Shown here in pieces: positions 8,101-18,052 of a DNA stretch of 64,000 nt; positions within the stretch are counted from its first letter, which is position 1; each line of letters starts with the position of its first letter. Source of the stretch: Microbacterium sp. CBA3102 (GTDB taxonomy: Bacteria; Actinomycetota; Actinomycetes; Actinomycetales; Microbacteriaceae); assembly GCF_007954505.1 (NCBI RefSeq), contig NZ_CP042412.1, forward strand, positions 2,542,001 to 2,606,000. The letters are read 5' to 3'. The notes beneath the pieces were generated by a model that made no database searches, had not been told where the DNA came from, and saw only the letters and a list, made by a program, of their open reading frames with translations. A program made the position numbers and the translations under genes.

Positions 8101-8871
8101 ATGACCACTGCAGCCAAGGCCCAGACTCTTGTCGGACTCTATGACGCTCCGGAGATCCTCCGCGTCGTGAATGTGTGGGACGTCGTCTCCGCGAAGGCCG
8201 TCGCCGCGCTCCCGGAGACGAAGGCGCTCGCCACCGCGGGGCACGGCATCGCCGCCTCGTTCGGCTACGAGGACGGAGCCACGCCGCGAGAGGTGATGAT
8301 CGACATGGTCGGGCGGATCGCCGCCGCTGTGCAGGTCCCCGTCACCGCCGACCTCGATGACGGCTACGGGGACGCGGGGGAGACCGCGCGTCTCGCCATC
8401 GCCGCCGGTGTCGTCGGTGCGAACGTCGAGGATCGGCTCAAGCCGCTCGACGAGTCCGTCGCCGCCGTCGAGGCGATCGTCAAGGCGGCAGAGGGCGAAG
8501 GAGTGCCCTTCGCCCTCAATGCGCGCACCGACGCCTTCGTCCGTGCCGGTGGGCGGTCCGTGAAGGAGAGCGTCGCCGATGCCATCCAGCGCGGTCGTGC
8601 CTACCTCGACGCCGGTGCGACGGCGGTCTTCGTCCCCGGCATCCTCGACATGAACGTCACCCGTCAGCTCGTCGAGGGCATCGGTGAGCGCAAGGTCAGC
8701 GTCATCGGTCTCCCGGGAGCGCTCGCCGCCTCGGAGTACGAGAAGCTCGGCGTCGCTCGCATCTCCTACGGTCCTCTTCCGCAGCGGGTCGCTCTCACCG
8801 CCCTGCAGGAACTCGCGGCCGACCTGTACGCCGGTGGGGTCGTCCCCGCGAACCTCCCCGCGCTCAACTGA
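8101..8871 (+). CDS. Isocitrate lyase/PEP mutase family protein
   Basis: A 256-aa TIM-barrel protein. TADLDDGYGD (near residue 82) gives the Mg-binding Asp cluster, ANVEDR (near 110) and NARTDAF (near 140) are family signatures. The KKCGH loop of true isocitrate lyase is absent and the protein is half its size, so it is more likely a carboxyphosphonoenolpyruvate mutase, oxaloacetate decarboxylase or 2-methylisocitrate lyase relative. The substrate cannot be read from the sequence. The ATG is chosen because TACCGT ends 6 bases upstream and the homology begins there. Confidence 0.85.
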   Translation: MTTAAKAQTLVGLYDAPEILRVVNVWDVVSAKAVAALPETKALATAGHGIAASFGYEDGATPREVMIDMVGRIAAAVQVPVTADLDDGYGDAGETARLAIAAGVVGANVEDRLKPLDESVAAVEAIVKAAEGEGVPFALNARTDAFVRAGGRSVKESVADAIQRGRAYLDAGATAVFVPGILDMNVTRQLVEGIGERKVSVIGLPGALAASEYEKLGVARISYGPLPQRVALTALQELAADLYAGGVVPANLPALN

Positions 8872-8908
8872 CGCGAGACGAGTGACCACGGCTCACTAGA
8901 CTTGCTCC

Positions 8909-10669
8909 GTGGTCACTCGTCTTTCGAATTTCTTCCTCCGCACGCTCCGCGAAGACCCTGCAGGCGCAGAGGTCGCCAGCCACCGGCTGCTGATCCGGGC
9001 CGGGTACATCCGGCCGCAGGCTGCCGGGATCTTCGCGTGGCTGCCACTCGGTCTGCGCGTCAAGGCGAAGATCGAGTCCGTGGTGCGCGAGGAGATGGCC
9101 GCGGCCGGTGCGCAGGAAGTCCATTTCCCCGCACTGATGCCGCGTGAGGCGTATGAGGCGACCGGTCGCTGGGAGGAGTACGGCGATCTGCTCTTCCGAC
9201 TCCAGGATCGCAAGGGGGGCGACTATCTCCTCGCCCCGACGCACGAGGAGGCGTTCACGCTGCTCGTGAAGGACCTGTACTCGTCGTACAAGGACCTCCC
9301 GCTCACGATCTACCAGATTCAGGACAAGTACCGTGACGAGGCGCGTCCGCGGGCCGGCCTGCTCCGTGGCCGCGAGTTCACGATGAAGGACGCCTACTCG
9401 TTCGATTCCTCCGACGAGGGTCTGGACGTCAGCTACCAGGCGCAGCGCGATGCCTACGAGCGGATCTTCCAGCGTCTCGGTCTCGAGTACGCCATCGTCC
9501 AGGCGGATGCCGGCGCGATGGGGGGCTCCCGCAGCGAGGAGTTCCTGCACCCGACGCCGGTCGGAGAGGACACGTTCGTGCGCAGCGCGGGCGGATACGC
9601 CGCCAACGTCGAGGCGTTCACGACCGCGGTGCCCGAAGCGATCGAATTCGACCCGGACGCAGAGCCGGTCATCTTCGACTCACCCGACACCCCGACCATC
9701 GAGACGCTGGTGGCGCACAGCAACCGCGAGCTCGACGGCGACTACACGGCGGCGGACACCCTCAAGAACGTGGTTCTGGCTCTCACGCATCTCGACGGGA
9801 CCCGTGAGCTGGTCGTCGTGGGCATCCCCGGCGACCGCGACGTCGACGAGAAGCGTGCGGAGGTGGCGTTCGCTCCCGCTGAGGTCGAGACCGCCACGGC
9901 CGACGACTTCGAGAAGAACCCGCTGCTCGTGCGGGGCTACATCGGCCCGTGGTCACCCACCGGCGCCGTGTTGGGCGAGGAGTCCGCGACCGGCATCCGC
10001 TACCTCGTCGACCCGCGTGTGAGCGAGGGGACGACCTGGATCACCGGGGCGAACATCGACCAGAAGCACGCCCACTCCGTCGTGGCCGGACGAGACTTCG
10101 CCGCCGACGGCATCGTCGAGATCGCGAACGTGCGTGCCGGAGACCCGGCTCCCGACGGATCCGGCCCCGTCGAGCTCGCGCGCGGCATGGAGATCGGTCA
10201 TGTGTTCCAGCTCGGCCGCAAGTACGCCGAGGCGCTGGGCCTGAAGGTGCTGAACGAGAACGGCAAGCTCGTCACCGTCACGATGGGCTCCTACGGAATC
10301 GGTGTGACCCGCATCCTGGCGATCATCGCCGAGCTCAACAACGACGACAAGGGGCTCATCTGGCCGGCCTCGATCGCACCGTTCGACGTGCAGGTCGTCG
10401 CAGCCGGTCGTGACCAGGTCGCGTTCGACGTCGCTGAGGGCCTCTCCGCTCAGCTCGAGACCGCTGGGTTCGACGTGCTCTACGACGACCGTCCCAAGGT
10501 GTCGCCGGGAGTGAAGTTCGGCGACGCCGAGCTCGTCGGCGTGCCGAAGATCGTGATCGTCGGACGCGGCGCGGCCGAGGGGCAGGTCGAGCTGTGGGAC
10601 CGGGCGACCGGTGCCCGCGACGCCATCTCGGTCGACGAGGTCGTCGAGCGTCTCACGGCCTCGCGGTGA
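8909..10669 (+). CDS. proS: Prolyl-tRNA synthetase
   Basis: A class II aminoacyl-tRNA synthetase that charges tRNA(Pro). It is 586 aa, the bacterial-type length, with an N-terminal catalytic domain ([41 protein letters not shown] motif 2), a central YbaK-like editing insertion (about residues 230-400) and a C-terminal anticodon-binding domain ([16 protein letters not shown] onward). The GTG start is supported by TAGACT (8897-8902) ending 6 bases upstream, implying a leaderless mRNA. It converges on the FMN-binding stress protein. Confidence 0.97.
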   Translation: MVTRLSNFFLRTLREDPAGAEVASHRLLIRAGYIRPQAAGIFAWLPLGLRVKAKIESVVREEMAAAGAQEVHFPALMPREAYEATGRWEEYGDLLFRLQDRKGGDYLLAPTHEEAFTLLVKDLYSSYKDLPLTIYQIQDKYRDEARPRAGLLRGREFTMKDAYSFDSSDEGLDVSYQAQRDAYERIFQRLGLEYAIVQADAGAMGGSRSEEFLHPTPVGEDTFVRSAGGYAANVEAFTTAVPEAIEFDPDAEPVIFDSPDTPTIETLVAHSNRELDGDYTAADTLKNVVLALTHLDGTRELVVVGIPGDRDVDEKRAEVAFAPAEVETATADDFEKNPLLVRGYIGPWSPTGAVLGEESATGIRYLVDPRVSEGTTWITGANIDQKHAHSVVAGRDFAADGIVEIANVRAGDPAPDGSGPVELARGMEIGHVFQLGRKYAEALGLKVLNENGKLVTVTMGSYGIGVTRILAIIAELNNDDKGLIWPASIAPFDVQVVAAGRDQVAFDVAEGLSAQLETAGFDVLYDDRPKVSPGVKFGDAELVGVPKIVIVGRGAAEGQVELWDRATGARDAISVDEVVERLTASR

Positions 10670-10685
10670 GACCAGGGCCGCGTCG

Positions 10686-11189
10686 TCAGCAGACGATGCG
10701 GCCGTGGTTCATGATGTCGTCATCCGGTGTATCGCGGGTGACGAGGGACTTGAGTGCCCCCGCGGCGAGAGCGAGTTTGCCCTTGGCGGGCTCCCAGAAC
10801 TCCGTCACCTTCGGCGTCACCTTCAGCAGCGCGATTCCCGGTGTGTCGAGTCCGTCGGCGAACCAGATCTCCAGTGACGCGGAGTAGAGCTCCTCCATCT
10901 TGGCGCGGTCGTGCACGATCTCAGCTGTCCCGGCGACGGACACATAGCGCATTCCCTTGGCATCGCAGTATGCGAGCCCGACGTCGTGGTTCTGTCGAGC
11001 CTCGTCCACCTTCTCGGTGTCCTCAGCCGTGAAGAACCAGATGTCCCCGGCATCGTCCATCTGCCGGGTCGACATCGGCCGGCTGACGAGGTTGCCCTCG
11101 TCATCCGTGGTGGTCAGCATCGTGATGTCGATGTCCTGCACGAGCTCGGCGACGCGGGCGAGGGCTTCGGGTCCTGTGATCTCCGTCAT
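10686..11189 (-). CDS. General stress protein 26-like, pyridoxamine 5'-phosphate oxidase fold
   Basis: A 167-aa protein with the split-barrel flavin-binding fold: ITMLTTTDDEGNLVSRPMS, IWFFTAEDTEKVDEARQN and VGLAYCDAKGMRYVSVAGTAEIV follow the general stress protein 26 pattern. Members bind FMN or F420 and are induced by stress; their reactions are mostly unknown. A CACGCT box ends 6 bases before the ATG, one base off the TANNNT geometry seen at other genes here. Confidence 0.85.
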   Translation of the reverse strand: MTEITGPEALARVAELVQDIDITMLTTTDDEGNLVSRPMSTRQMDDAGDIWFFTAEDTEKVDEARQNHDVGLAYCDAKGMRYVSVAGTAEIVHDRAKMEELYSASLEIWFADGLDTPGIALLKVTPKVTEFWEPAKGKLALAAGALKSLVTRDTPDDDIMNHGRIVC

Positions 11190-11331
11190 GGCATCAGCGT
11201 GCCCGCTGCCGGGATGGTGGTCACGGGCATTGACACCGCCGCGGTGTCGTGCTCAGGGGATGACCGACCGTGTCGGTCCGGTGCCCGGCGTTGCGGCCCC
11301 CACTCCTCGCGCCGCATGACACGCTGGGGGC

Positions 11332-12372
11332 ATGAACGACGAACCTCTGCCGGAAGCGCTCAGTGCCGAGATCAACACCGTCCTCGACGACGCGGGCGTG
11401 CACGCCGATCGACGATTGGTGATGCGGATGCTGCGGACCGCGATCCTGCTGGGTGAGGACGGTGCCGACCGACTCGACCTGAAGATCGCCTCCGCGGCAC
11501 TGGCGGAGATGCGCGACGCCTTCCGACTGTTCGCCCCGTTCCGCGGCGTGCCCAAGGTCACCGTCTTCGGTTCGGCGCGCACCAGGCAGGATGATCCGCT
11601 GTACCTGACCGCCCGCGATGTCGCCGCGGCACTGGCCGGTGATGGATGGATGGTCGTCACCGGCGCCGGTCCCGGGATCATGCAGGCGGCGTCCGAAGGG
11701 GCGGGGCCCGCGCTCTCGCTCGGTGTGTCGATCCGACTGCCCTTCGAGGAGAAGCCGAACGGCTTCGTCGCCGGTCAGGATCACGTGGTCGCGATGAAGT
11801 ACTTCTTCACGCGCAAGCTGATGCTCATCAAGGAGTCGCTGGGGTTCATCTGCCTTCCCGGTGGTTTCGGCACACTCGACGAGATGTTCGAGCTGCTCAC
11901 CCTCCAGCAGACCGGTAAGGCGGAGCCCACGCCCATCGTGCTCCTCGATCAGCCGGGCGGGACGTTCTGGCAGGGGCTGCGCAGCTTCATCGACGACCAC
12001 CTCGCTCCTACCGGCGTCATCTCGGAGGGGGACTTCGACCGTGTCGTGATCACCGACTCCGTGGAGGAGGCGCGCGCGGAGATCACCGGCTTCTGGCACA
12101 ACTACGACTCGCTGCGGTGGGTCGGCGACGCGCTGATCCTGCGCCTGCGGGAAGAGCCGACGGATGCCGAGGTCGAAGCGCTCAACGAGCAGTTCGCCAC
12201 GATGCTGGCTTCGGGTCGCATCGAGAGGACGAATCCACGGCAGCCCGAGGTCGCCGACGACGACCGACTCGAACTGCCGCGACTGGCGCTCCACTTGGAT
12301 CAACGCCAGGTCGGAAACCTCTTCCGCTTGATCGGGGCGATCAACGCCCTTCCTTCTGCTCCCGCGCGGTGA
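11332..12372 (+). CDS. LOG family protein (nucleotide 5'-monophosphate nucleosidase-like)
   Basis: A Rossmann-fold protein of the lysine-decarboxylase-like/LOG family with the signature PGGFGTLDE near residues 175-183 and the upstream Gly-rich VTGAGPGIMQAASEGA. LOG enzymes release ribose 5-phosphate from cytokinin nucleotides or other nucleoside monophosphates. At 346 aa it is longer than plant-type LOG and has an N-terminal helical extension and a C-terminal acidic tail. CACGCT ends 6 bases before the ATG. Its last 32 bp overlap the end of the convergent amine oxidase gene. Confidence 0.88.
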   Translation: MNDEPLPEALSAEINTVLDDAGVHADRRLVMRMLRTAILLGEDGADRLDLKIASAALAEMRDAFRLFAPFRGVPKVTVFGSARTRQDDPLYLTARDVAAALAGDGWMVVTGAGPGIMQAASEGAGPALSLGVSIRLPFEEKPNGFVAGQDHVVAMKYFFTRKLMLIKESLGFICLPGGFGTLDEMFELLTLQQTGKAEPTPIVLLDQPGGTFWQGLRSFIDDHLAPTGVISEGDFDRVVITDSVEEARAEITGFWHNYDSLRWVGDALILRLREEPTDAEVEALNEQFATMLASGRIERTNPRQPEVADDDRLELPRLALHLDQRQVGNLFRLIGAINALPSAPAR

Positions 12373-13696
12373 TGCCGGCGGCGAACTCGCCGAGGTCGAC
12401 GGTGTGGCCGAGGATCCGTTCCGCCGCTCGGTGCCCGGAGTAGAAGGCGGCGCCGACCGTCGCGGGTTCGTCGCCCCAGGTGGCTTCGCCCGCGAAATGC
12501 AGCACGTCGTCCACCGGACCGGCCAGGGCATCGTGGTCGTGATGCGTCGATCCCACCGCCAGGTGCGAGTAGGAGCCGTTCGAGAACGCATCAGGCCCCC
12601 AGTGCGTGATCCAGTGGGCGCGGGGTTCGCCGACCGCGTCGCCGTACAGGCTGCGGAGGGCGCGCAGGACGTCAGCGACCACCTCCTCGTCCGGCAGCTC
12701 CTGCATGTGCCGCCCGAAGGGGCCGGCCGCGAAGGTCAGCAGCGTGGGCAGTCCGCTGACGGCGGAGACGTCGTACCAGGAGTGCCAGTGCTCCCCGGCC
12801 TCGCCCAGAGCACGGATGACGTAGCTCTCGTCGTTCCAGAAACGTGCGGGGAACTGCAGGAAGATCTTGTTGAAGACCCCCATGCCGAGCCGGTCGATCG
12901 GGCCTGCGACCGCGTCCGGCAGCGCCGGGTCGAACTCGATCGTTCCCGTCTTCAGCACGCCGAGTGGCACGGTCACGATCACGCGGTCAGCGGTGTACTC
13001 CGTGTCGCCTGCTTGCACGACCACGCCGGCCGTCGAGCGGGTCACGCGTGAGACCGGCGTATCGGTGCGGACATCGAGCCCGGCACCGATGCGCCGGGGG
13101 AGTTCGTCGTACCCGCGCGGGAAGATCACCTCGTCGCCCTCGATGGCATCTTCGTCGAGGCCGTGCGCATCCAGGTCGCCGATCCAGGCGCCGCATTGCT
13201 CCTCCACCCGGTGACGGAAGAACTCACGGATCTCGTCGATGCGCTCGGGCGAGAACCCGGAACGATCGAGGGCCCGCTCGGTGACGTCGAGGTAGGTGTC
13301 ACCCGAGGAGGATGCCGCGATCTCCTCGACGAGCAGGCGATCGGCCTCATCGACATCCGCGATCCACTGGGCGGTCGCGGTGTCACCCATCGCTCGCCCC
13401 TTGCCGTCGAAGTTCTCCATCGGTCGCCCGCCGACCTGGAAGCTGCCCACCGTGTACTCGATGGTCGGGACACCGAGGGCCTGGACGAGGTCCCACAGGG
13501 GAGAGCCGTCGATCCCGTGGATCCATGACGCGCCGAGGTCGACGGGGAACCCCGCGCTCCGATCGGTGTGCATCCGTCCGCCGATGCGGTCCCGTGCTTC
13601 GAGGACGACGACGCGCTGGCCGGCGTCTGCGAGCATGCGGGCGCTCGTCAGCCCCGACATGCCTGCACCGATGACGATGGTGTCGAATGCGCTCAC
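12341..13696 (-). CDS. Flavin monoamine oxidase
   Basis: An FAD-dependent amine oxidase (451 aa). The N-terminal dinucleotide-binding loop GAGMSG (residues 10-15), the following VLEARDRIGGRMHT and the C-terminal LHFAGEATWGDEPATVGAAFYSGHRAAERI are the MAO/polyamine oxidase signatures. The amine substrate is not evident. The GTG start is preceded by GAGGAGG at good spacing. It is divergent from nusA and its 3' end overlaps the LOG gene by 32 bp. Confidence 0.92.
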   Translation of the reverse strand: MSAFDTIVIGAGMSGLTSARMLADAGQRVVVLEARDRIGGRMHTDRSAGFPVDLGASWIHGIDGSPLWDLVQALGVPTIEYTVGSFQVGGRPMENFDGKGRAMGDTATAQWIADVDEADRLLVEEIAASSSGDTYLDVTERALDRSGFSPERIDEIREFFRHRVEEQCGAWIGDLDAHGLDEDAIEGDEVIFPRGYDELPRRIGAGLDVRTDTPVSRVTRSTAGVVVQAGDTEYTADRVIVTVPLGVLKTGTIEFDPALPDAVAGPIDRLGMGVFNKIFLQFPARFWNDESYVIRALGEAGEHWHSWYDVSAVSGLPTLLTFAAGPFGRHMQELPDEEVVADVLRALRSLYGDAVGEPRAHWITHWGPDAFSNGSYSHLAVGSTHHDHDALAGPVDDVLHFAGEATWGDEPATVGAAFYSGHRAAERILGHTVDLGEFAAGITAREQKEGR

Positions 13697-13777
13697 GTGG
13701 TCCTCCTCGGGCCGGTCCGCGGCCGCCTCCGCTGCCGCCGTGGCAGGGGCCGGTCGGCACAGGGTATCGTGGTACGG

Positions 13778-13816
13778 ATGTCGCGCGTGCGAACAGGCGC
13801 GACGAGAGCTGAATAG
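13778..13816 (+). CDS. Possible leaderless small ORF upstream of nusA (12 aa)
   Basis: ATG to TAG encoding MSRVRTGATRAE. A TATCGT box (13765-13770) ends 7 bases before this ATG, close to the leaderless geometry used elsewhere in the window, and the stop codon lies 10 bp before the nusA ATG. It could be a short translated leader that delivers ribosomes to nusA, or a chance ORF within the 5' leader. No conservation evidence is available. Confidence 0.3.
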   Translation: MSRVRTGATRAE

Positions 13817-13826
13817 AGAGGCCGTC

Positions 13827-14810
13827 ATGGACATCGAACTGAGTCTTCTGCGAGGGATCGAGAAGGAGAAGGCGATCCCCTTCGACGAACTCGTCGCGAT
13901 CATCGAGCAGGCGATCCTGACCGCATACTCCAAGCACGTGTCCGAGGACGGTGTGACCCCCGAGGGCGTCCGCGTCGACCTGGACCGCAAGACCGGGCAC
14001 GTCGCCGTCCTCCAGGTCGTCCGGGATGAGGAAGGCGCCGTCATCGGCGAGGAAGACGCCACCCCCGACGACTTCGGACGCATCGCGGCCTTCGCGGCGA
14101 AGCAGGTCATCAGCCAGCGTCTGCGGGACATCGCCGACGACGTGGTGCTCGGTGACTTCAAGGACAAGGAAGGCGACATCGTCGCCGGCGTGGTGCAGCA
14201 GGGTCCGAATCCGCGCATGATCCACATCGATCTCGGCGCCGTCGAAGCCATCCTGCCCCCCGAGGAGCAGGTGCCGGGCGAGGAGTACACGCACGGGTCG
14301 CGCCTGCGTGTGTACGTGACGAGCGTCGCCAAGGGGCTCAAGGGACCGCAGATCACGGTCTCGCGCACGCATCCGGGACTCGTGCGCAAGCTCTTCGCCC
14401 TCGAGGTTCCGGAGATCGCAGCCGGTCTCGTCGAGATCGTGGCTCTGGCCCGTGAAGCCGGACACCGCACCAAGATCGCGGTGAAGGCGAATGATCCGTC
14501 GATCAACGCCAAGGGTGCGTGCATCGGCGAACTCGGACGGCGCGTACGCGCGGTCACGGAGGAGCTCGCGGGGGAGAAGATCGACATCGTCGACTATGAC
14601 GCCGACCTTCCGGTCTTCGTCGCCCATGCGCTCTCGCCGGCGAAGGTCACGAGCTCGTTCGTGCTCGACGCGGGAACCAAGGCCGTCCGTGCGCTGGTCC
14701 CCGACTATCAGCTGTCGCTCGCGATCGGCAAGGAGGGTCAGAACGCGCGTCTGGCCGCCAAGCTCACGGGTGCGAAGATCGACATCCAGCCGGACAGCAT
14801 CCTCGACTGA
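13827..14810 (+). CDS. nusA: Transcription termination/antitermination factor NusA
   Basis: NusA binds RNA polymerase and nascent RNA to control pausing and termination. The 327-aa protein has the N-terminal RNAP-binding domain (MDIELSLLRGIEKEKAIPFD), an S1 domain (about residues 105-175) and two KH domains (GACIGELGRRVRAV; LAIGKEGQNARLAAKLTG at the end). It lacks the C-terminal acidic repeats of E. coli NusA, as is normal in actinobacteria. It heads the nusA-rnpM-infB-rbfA cluster. rimP, often next to nusA, is not present upstream. Confidence 0.97.
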   Translation: MDIELSLLRGIEKEKAIPFDELVAIIEQAILTAYSKHVSEDGVTPEGVRVDLDRKTGHVAVLQVVRDEEGAVIGEEDATPDDFGRIAAFAAKQVISQRLRDIADDVVLGDFKDKEGDIVAGVVQQGPNPRMIHIDLGAVEAILPPEEQVPGEEYTHGSRLRVYVTSVAKGLKGPQITVSRTHPGLVRKLFALEVPEIAAGLVEIVALAREAGHRTKIAVKANDPSINAKGACIGELGRRVRAVTEELAGEKIDIVDYDADLPVFVAHALSPAKVTSSFVLDAGTKAVRALVPDYQLSLAIGKEGQNARLAAKLTGAKIDIQPDSILD

Positions 14811-14829
14811 ACGGCTCCGGACTCCCGGC

Positions 14830-14858
14830 TCGCCCCGCGTACGGGCAGGGCGGGGCGA
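14830..14858 (+). terminator. Hairpin between nusA and rnpM
   Basis: A perfect 9-bp stem TCGCCCCGC/GCGGGGCGA (14830-14838 with 14850-14858) with an 11-base loop and only AAA after it. Without a T-tract it is more likely a weak attenuator or an mRNA-stabilising structure than a strong terminator. Confidence 0.35.
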
Positions 14859-14872
14859 AACGCAGGTGTAAG

Positions 14873-15127
14873 ATGGAACCCGTACGAACGTGCGTCGGTT
14901 GTCGCGCGCGTGCTCCCCGCTCCGCCCTCCTCAGGGTGGTGTCCCAGAACGACACCCTCATCGTCGATGAGAGTGCTGTCCTGCCGGGGCGAGGCGCGTG
15001 GGTCCATCCGACACGCGAATGCATGGATGCCGCTCTGCGGCGCCGCGCATTCGGACGAGCACTGCGCGTGACCACTCAGCTGGACACGCGGAACTTCGAA
15101 CAGCATCCACCAAGAAACAAAGGCTGA
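14873..15127 (+). CDS. rnpM: RNase P modulator / YlxR family RNA-binding protein
   Basis: An 84-aa YlxR protein, regularly found between nusA and infB. It carries the family start MEPVRTCVGCRAR with Cys7 and Cys10 and the LPGRGAWVHPTRECMDAALRRRAFGRALR motif that forms the basic RNA-binding surface. YlxR homologues bind RNase P RNA and modulate its activity (known for B. subtilis RnpM). The ATG overlaps a TAAGAT sequence that resembles a -10 box; I treat that as coincidence because the protein start matches the family. Confidence 0.93.
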   Translation: MEPVRTCVGCRARAPRSALLRVVSQNDTLIVDESAVLPGRGAWVHPTRECMDAALRRRAFGRALRVTTQLDTRNFEQHPPRNKG

Positions 15128-15187
15128 ACAGCTATGGAAACAAAGTGAACGGCTCGAAATGAGACCCGTCCGCGACTAGTGGTCTGC

Positions 15188-15217
15188 CCTGTCTGGGTGG
15201 ACCGACTCAGACAGGAG
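15188..15217 (+). promoter_or_regulatory. Hairpin partly masking the infB ribosome binding site
   Basis: CCTGTCTG (15188-15195) pairs perfectly with CAGACAGG (15208-15215) across a 12-base loop. The 3' arm contains the first three bases of the AGGAG Shine-Dalgarno sequence (15213-15217) that serves the GTG at 15222. Folding would therefore reduce ribosome access. The pairing is seen directly; a regulatory role is inferred. Confidence 0.45.
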
Positions 15218-15221
15218 AATT

Positions 15222-17960
15222 GTGGCTGGTAAACCACGCGTACATGAGATCGCCGCCGAACTCGGCGTCGACAGCAAGGTCGCACTTGCAAAGCTCAAGG
15301 AACTCGGCGAGTTCGTGAAGAGCCCGTCTTCGACCATCGAACCGCCGGTGGCGCGCAAGCTGCGTGCGGCGATCGAGGCCGACGGTTCGCTCAAGGCAGC
15401 GGCTGACGCCGCTCCCGCCGCGAAGCCCGCCGTCAAGCCCGGCGCCAAGCCCGGTGCCAAGCCGGCACCGACCCCGGGTCCCAAGCCCGGTCCCAAGCCT
15501 GCCCCGGAGGCCCCGGCCCCCGCGGCTCCCGCGCCCTCCGCTCCGGCGCCTGCTCCCGCGGCAGAGGCTCCGGCTGCAGCGACTCCCGAGGCGGCGAAGC
15601 CTGCTGAGGGCGGCGCACCGACTCCCGGGGCTCCGCGCCCCGGCAACAACCCGTTCTCCTCTGCGCAGGGGATGGGTCAGCGCCCCGCCGGACCCCGTCC
15701 GGGCAACAACCCCTTCGCATCCGCTCAGGGCATGGGACAGCGCCCGACCCCGGGCAACATCCCGCGTCCGCAGGCTCCGCGTCCCGGCGCACCCCGTCCG
15801 GGTGCCCCGCGTCCCGGTTCGCCGCGTCCCGGCGCTCCTCGTGGCGGTCAGGGTGGTCGTCCGGGTGCTCCGTTCCAGCAGCGCTCCGGCGGTCCCGGTC
15901 GTCCCGGCGGCGGCGGACCCGGCGGTGCCGGTGGTCCCGGCGCGCGTCCCGGCGGCGGTTTCGCTGGTCGTCCCGGTGGGGGCGGCGGCCGAGGCCGTGG
16001 TCCCGGTGGCGGCACCGCAGGTGCCTTCGGCAAGGGCGGCGGAAAGAGCAAGCAGCGCAAGTCGCGGCGGGCGAAGCGGCAAGAGTTCGAGATGCGGAGT
16101 GCTCCGGTCGTCGGTGGCGTCAACGTCACCCGCGGCAACGGAGAGACCATCCGCATGCGCCGCGGCGCGTCGATCGCGGACTTCGCCGACAAGATCGAGA
16201 CGCTGACCGGTTACACGGTTCAGCCGGGAACCCTCGTCACCATCCTCTTCAACCTCGGCGAGATGGCCACGGCCACCGAGTCCCTGGATGAGGCGACCTT
16301 CGAGGTCCTGGGGGCCGAGCTCGGCTACAAGATCCAGATGGTCTCGCCCGAGGACGAGGACAAGGAGCTCCTCGAGGGCTTCGGTCTCGACCTCGAGGCC
16401 GAGCTGGAGGCGGAGAGCGAGGACGACCTCGAGATCCGTCCGCCGGTGGTCACCGTCATGGGTCACGTCGACCACGGTAAGACGCGACTGCTCGACGCGA
16501 TCCGTCAGACCAACGTCATCGAGGGTGAAGCCGGTGGCATCACCCAGCACATCGGTGCCTACCAGGTCTGGACCGAGCACGAGAACATCGAGCGCGCCAT
16601 CACGTTCATCGACACCCCGGGTCACGAGGCGTTCACCGCCATGCGTGCCCGTGGTGCGCAGGTCACCGACCTCGCGATCCTCGTGGTCGCAGCCGACGAC
16701 GGCATCATGCCGCAGACGGTCGAGGCGCTGAACCACGCGCAGGCGGCGAACGTGCCGATCGTGGTCGCGGTGAACAAGGTCGACAAGCCCGACGCCAACC
16801 CCTCCAAGGTGCGTCAGCAGCTGACCGAGTACGGCCTGGTCGCCGAGGAGTTCGGTGGAGATGTCATGTTCGTCGACGTGTCCGCACGTGCCGGTACCGG
16901 CATCCAGGAACTCCTGGACGCCGTGCTGCTCACCGCAGACGCCGGTCTCGACCTGACCGCCAACCCGAACAAGGCCGCTCGTGGTGTCGCCATCGAGGCG
17001 AAGCTCGACAAGGGCCGCGGTTCGGTCGCCACGGTGCTCATCCAGTCCGGAACGCTCCGGGTCGGCGACGCGATCGTCGCAGGTACGGCGTACGGCCGTG
17101 TGCGTGCCATGGCGGACGAGAACGGCGAGCAGGTCCTCGAGGCCTACCCGTCGCGTCCGGTGCAGGTGCAGGGTCTGAACTCCGTGCCGCGTGCCGGTGA
17201 CGTCTTCATCGTGACCGAGGAAGACCGCATGGCCCGCCAGATCGCTGAGAAGCGTGAAGCGGTCGAGCGCAACGCCCAGCTGGCCAAGGCCCGCAAGCGC
17301 ATCTCGCTTGAAGACTTCACCCGTGCTCTCGAAGAGGGCAAGGTCGAGTCGCTCAACCTCATCATCAAGGGTGACGTCTCCGGTGCCGTCGAAGCGCTCG
17401 AGGAGTCGTTGCTCAAGATCGAGGTCGACGACTCGGTGCAGCTGCGCATCATCCACCGCGGTGTCGGTGCGATCACCGAGTCCGACGTGAACCTGGCGAC
17501 GATCGACAACGCGATCATCGTGGGCTTCAACGTCCGCCCCGACACGAAGGCGCGCGAGCGTGCCTCCCGTGAGGGCGTGGACATCCGCTTCTACTCCGTC
17601 ATCTACAACGCGATCGACGAGATCGAGAGCTCGCTCAAGGGCATGCTCAAGCCGGAGTTCGAAGAGGTCCAGTCGGGTGTGGCCGAGATCCGCGAGGTGT
17701 TCCGCTCCTCGAAGTTCGGCAACATCGCCGGTGTCATCGTGCGATCGGGAACGATCACCCGCAACGCCAAGGCTCGCGTCATCCGCGACGGCGTCGTGGT
17801 CGCCGATGGCCTCGCCATCGAGTCGCTGCGCCGGTTCAAGGACGACGTCACCGAAGTCCGTACGGACTACGAGGCCGGTATCGGCCTCGGCAAGTACAAC
17901 GACATCCAGATCGGTGATGAGATCGAGACGACCGAGCTCGTCGAGAAGCCTCGCGGCTGA
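15222..17960 (+). CDS. infB: Translation initiation factor IF-2
   Basis: IF-2 is the GTPase that brings initiator tRNA to the ribosome. The 912-aa protein has an IF2_N helix domain at the start ([31 protein letters not shown]), a long Pro/Gly/Ala/Arg-rich linker (about residues 55-285), a second IF2_N-like region, and the G domain with GHVDHGKT at 414-421, DTPGHEAF and NKVDKPDAN, then domains II-IV. The linker contains two near-identical units around GNNPF(S/A)[13 protein letters not shown] start follows AGGAG. Downstream genes are rbfA and a LuxR-type regulator. Confidence 0.98.
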   Translation: MAGKPRVHEIAAELGVDSKVALAKLKELGEFVKSPSSTIEPPVARKLRAAIEADGSLKAAADAAPAAKPAVKPGAKPGAKPAPTPGPKPGPKPAPEAPAPAAPAPSAPAPAPAAEAPAAATPEAAKPAEGGAPTPGAPRPGNNPFSSAQGMGQRPAGPRPGNNPFASAQGMGQRPTPGNIPRPQAPRPGAPRPGAPRPGSPRPGAPRGGQGGRPGAPFQQRSGGPGRPGGGGPGGAGGPGARPGGGFAGRPGGGGGRGRGPGGGTAGAFGKGGGKSKQRKSRRAKRQEFEMRSAPVVGGVNVTRGNGETIRMRRGASIADFADKIETLTGYTVQPGTLVTILFNLGEMATATESLDEATFEVLGAELGYKIQMVSPEDEDKELLEGFGLDLEAELEAESEDDLEIRPPVVTVMGHVDHGKTRLLDAIRQTNVIEGEAGGITQHIGAYQVWTEHENIERAITFIDTPGHEAFTAMRARGAQVTDLAILVVAADDGIMPQTVEALNHAQAANVPIVVAVNKVDKPDANPSKVRQQLTEYGLVAEEFGGDVMFVDVSARAGTGIQELLDAVLLTADAGLDLTANPNKAARGVAIEAKLDKGRGSVATVLIQSGTLRVGDAIVAGTAYGRVRAMADENGEQVLEAYPSRPVQVQGLNSVPRAGDVFIVTEEDRMARQIAEKREAVERNAQLAKARKRISLEDFTRALEEGKVESLNLIIKGDVSGAVEALEESLLKIEVDDSVQLRIIHRGVGAITESDVNLATIDNAIIVGFNVRPDTKARERASREGVDIRFYSVIYNAIDEIESSLKGMLKPEFEEVQSGVAEIREVFRSSKFGNIAGVIVRSGTITRNAKARVIRDGVVVADGLAIESLRRFKDDVTEVRTDYEAGIGLGKYNDIQIGDEIETTELVEKPRG

Positions 17961-17973
17961 TCGATTCGAACAA

Positions 17974-18033
17974 CCTCTCGGGCGTCCGTCGCCCCGCTCC
18001 CCTCGGGGCGCGGGGCGGGGACGCCCTGAGGTT
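17974..18033 (+). terminator. Large G/C-rich hairpin between infB and rbfA
   Basis: An extended stem pairs CTCGGGCGTCC on the left with GGACGCCCTGAG on the right (one mismatch), enclosing a second CGCCCCGC/GCGGGGCG stem. Only TTT follows. It may partially terminate or mark a processing site between infB and rbfA. Confidence 0.45.
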
Positions 18034-18052
18034 TCCGTACAGGGAGAGAACA

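Noticed and set aside
14868..14873. TAAGAT as a -10 box for rnpM
   Set aside because: The rnpM ATG overlaps it and the protein start matches the YlxR family, so a promoter there could not serve that start.
15640..15770. Direct repeats within infB (two GNNPF(S/A)SAQGMGQRP units) as a repeat element
   Set aside because: They are in frame within the known low-complexity N-terminal linker of actinobacterial IF-2.
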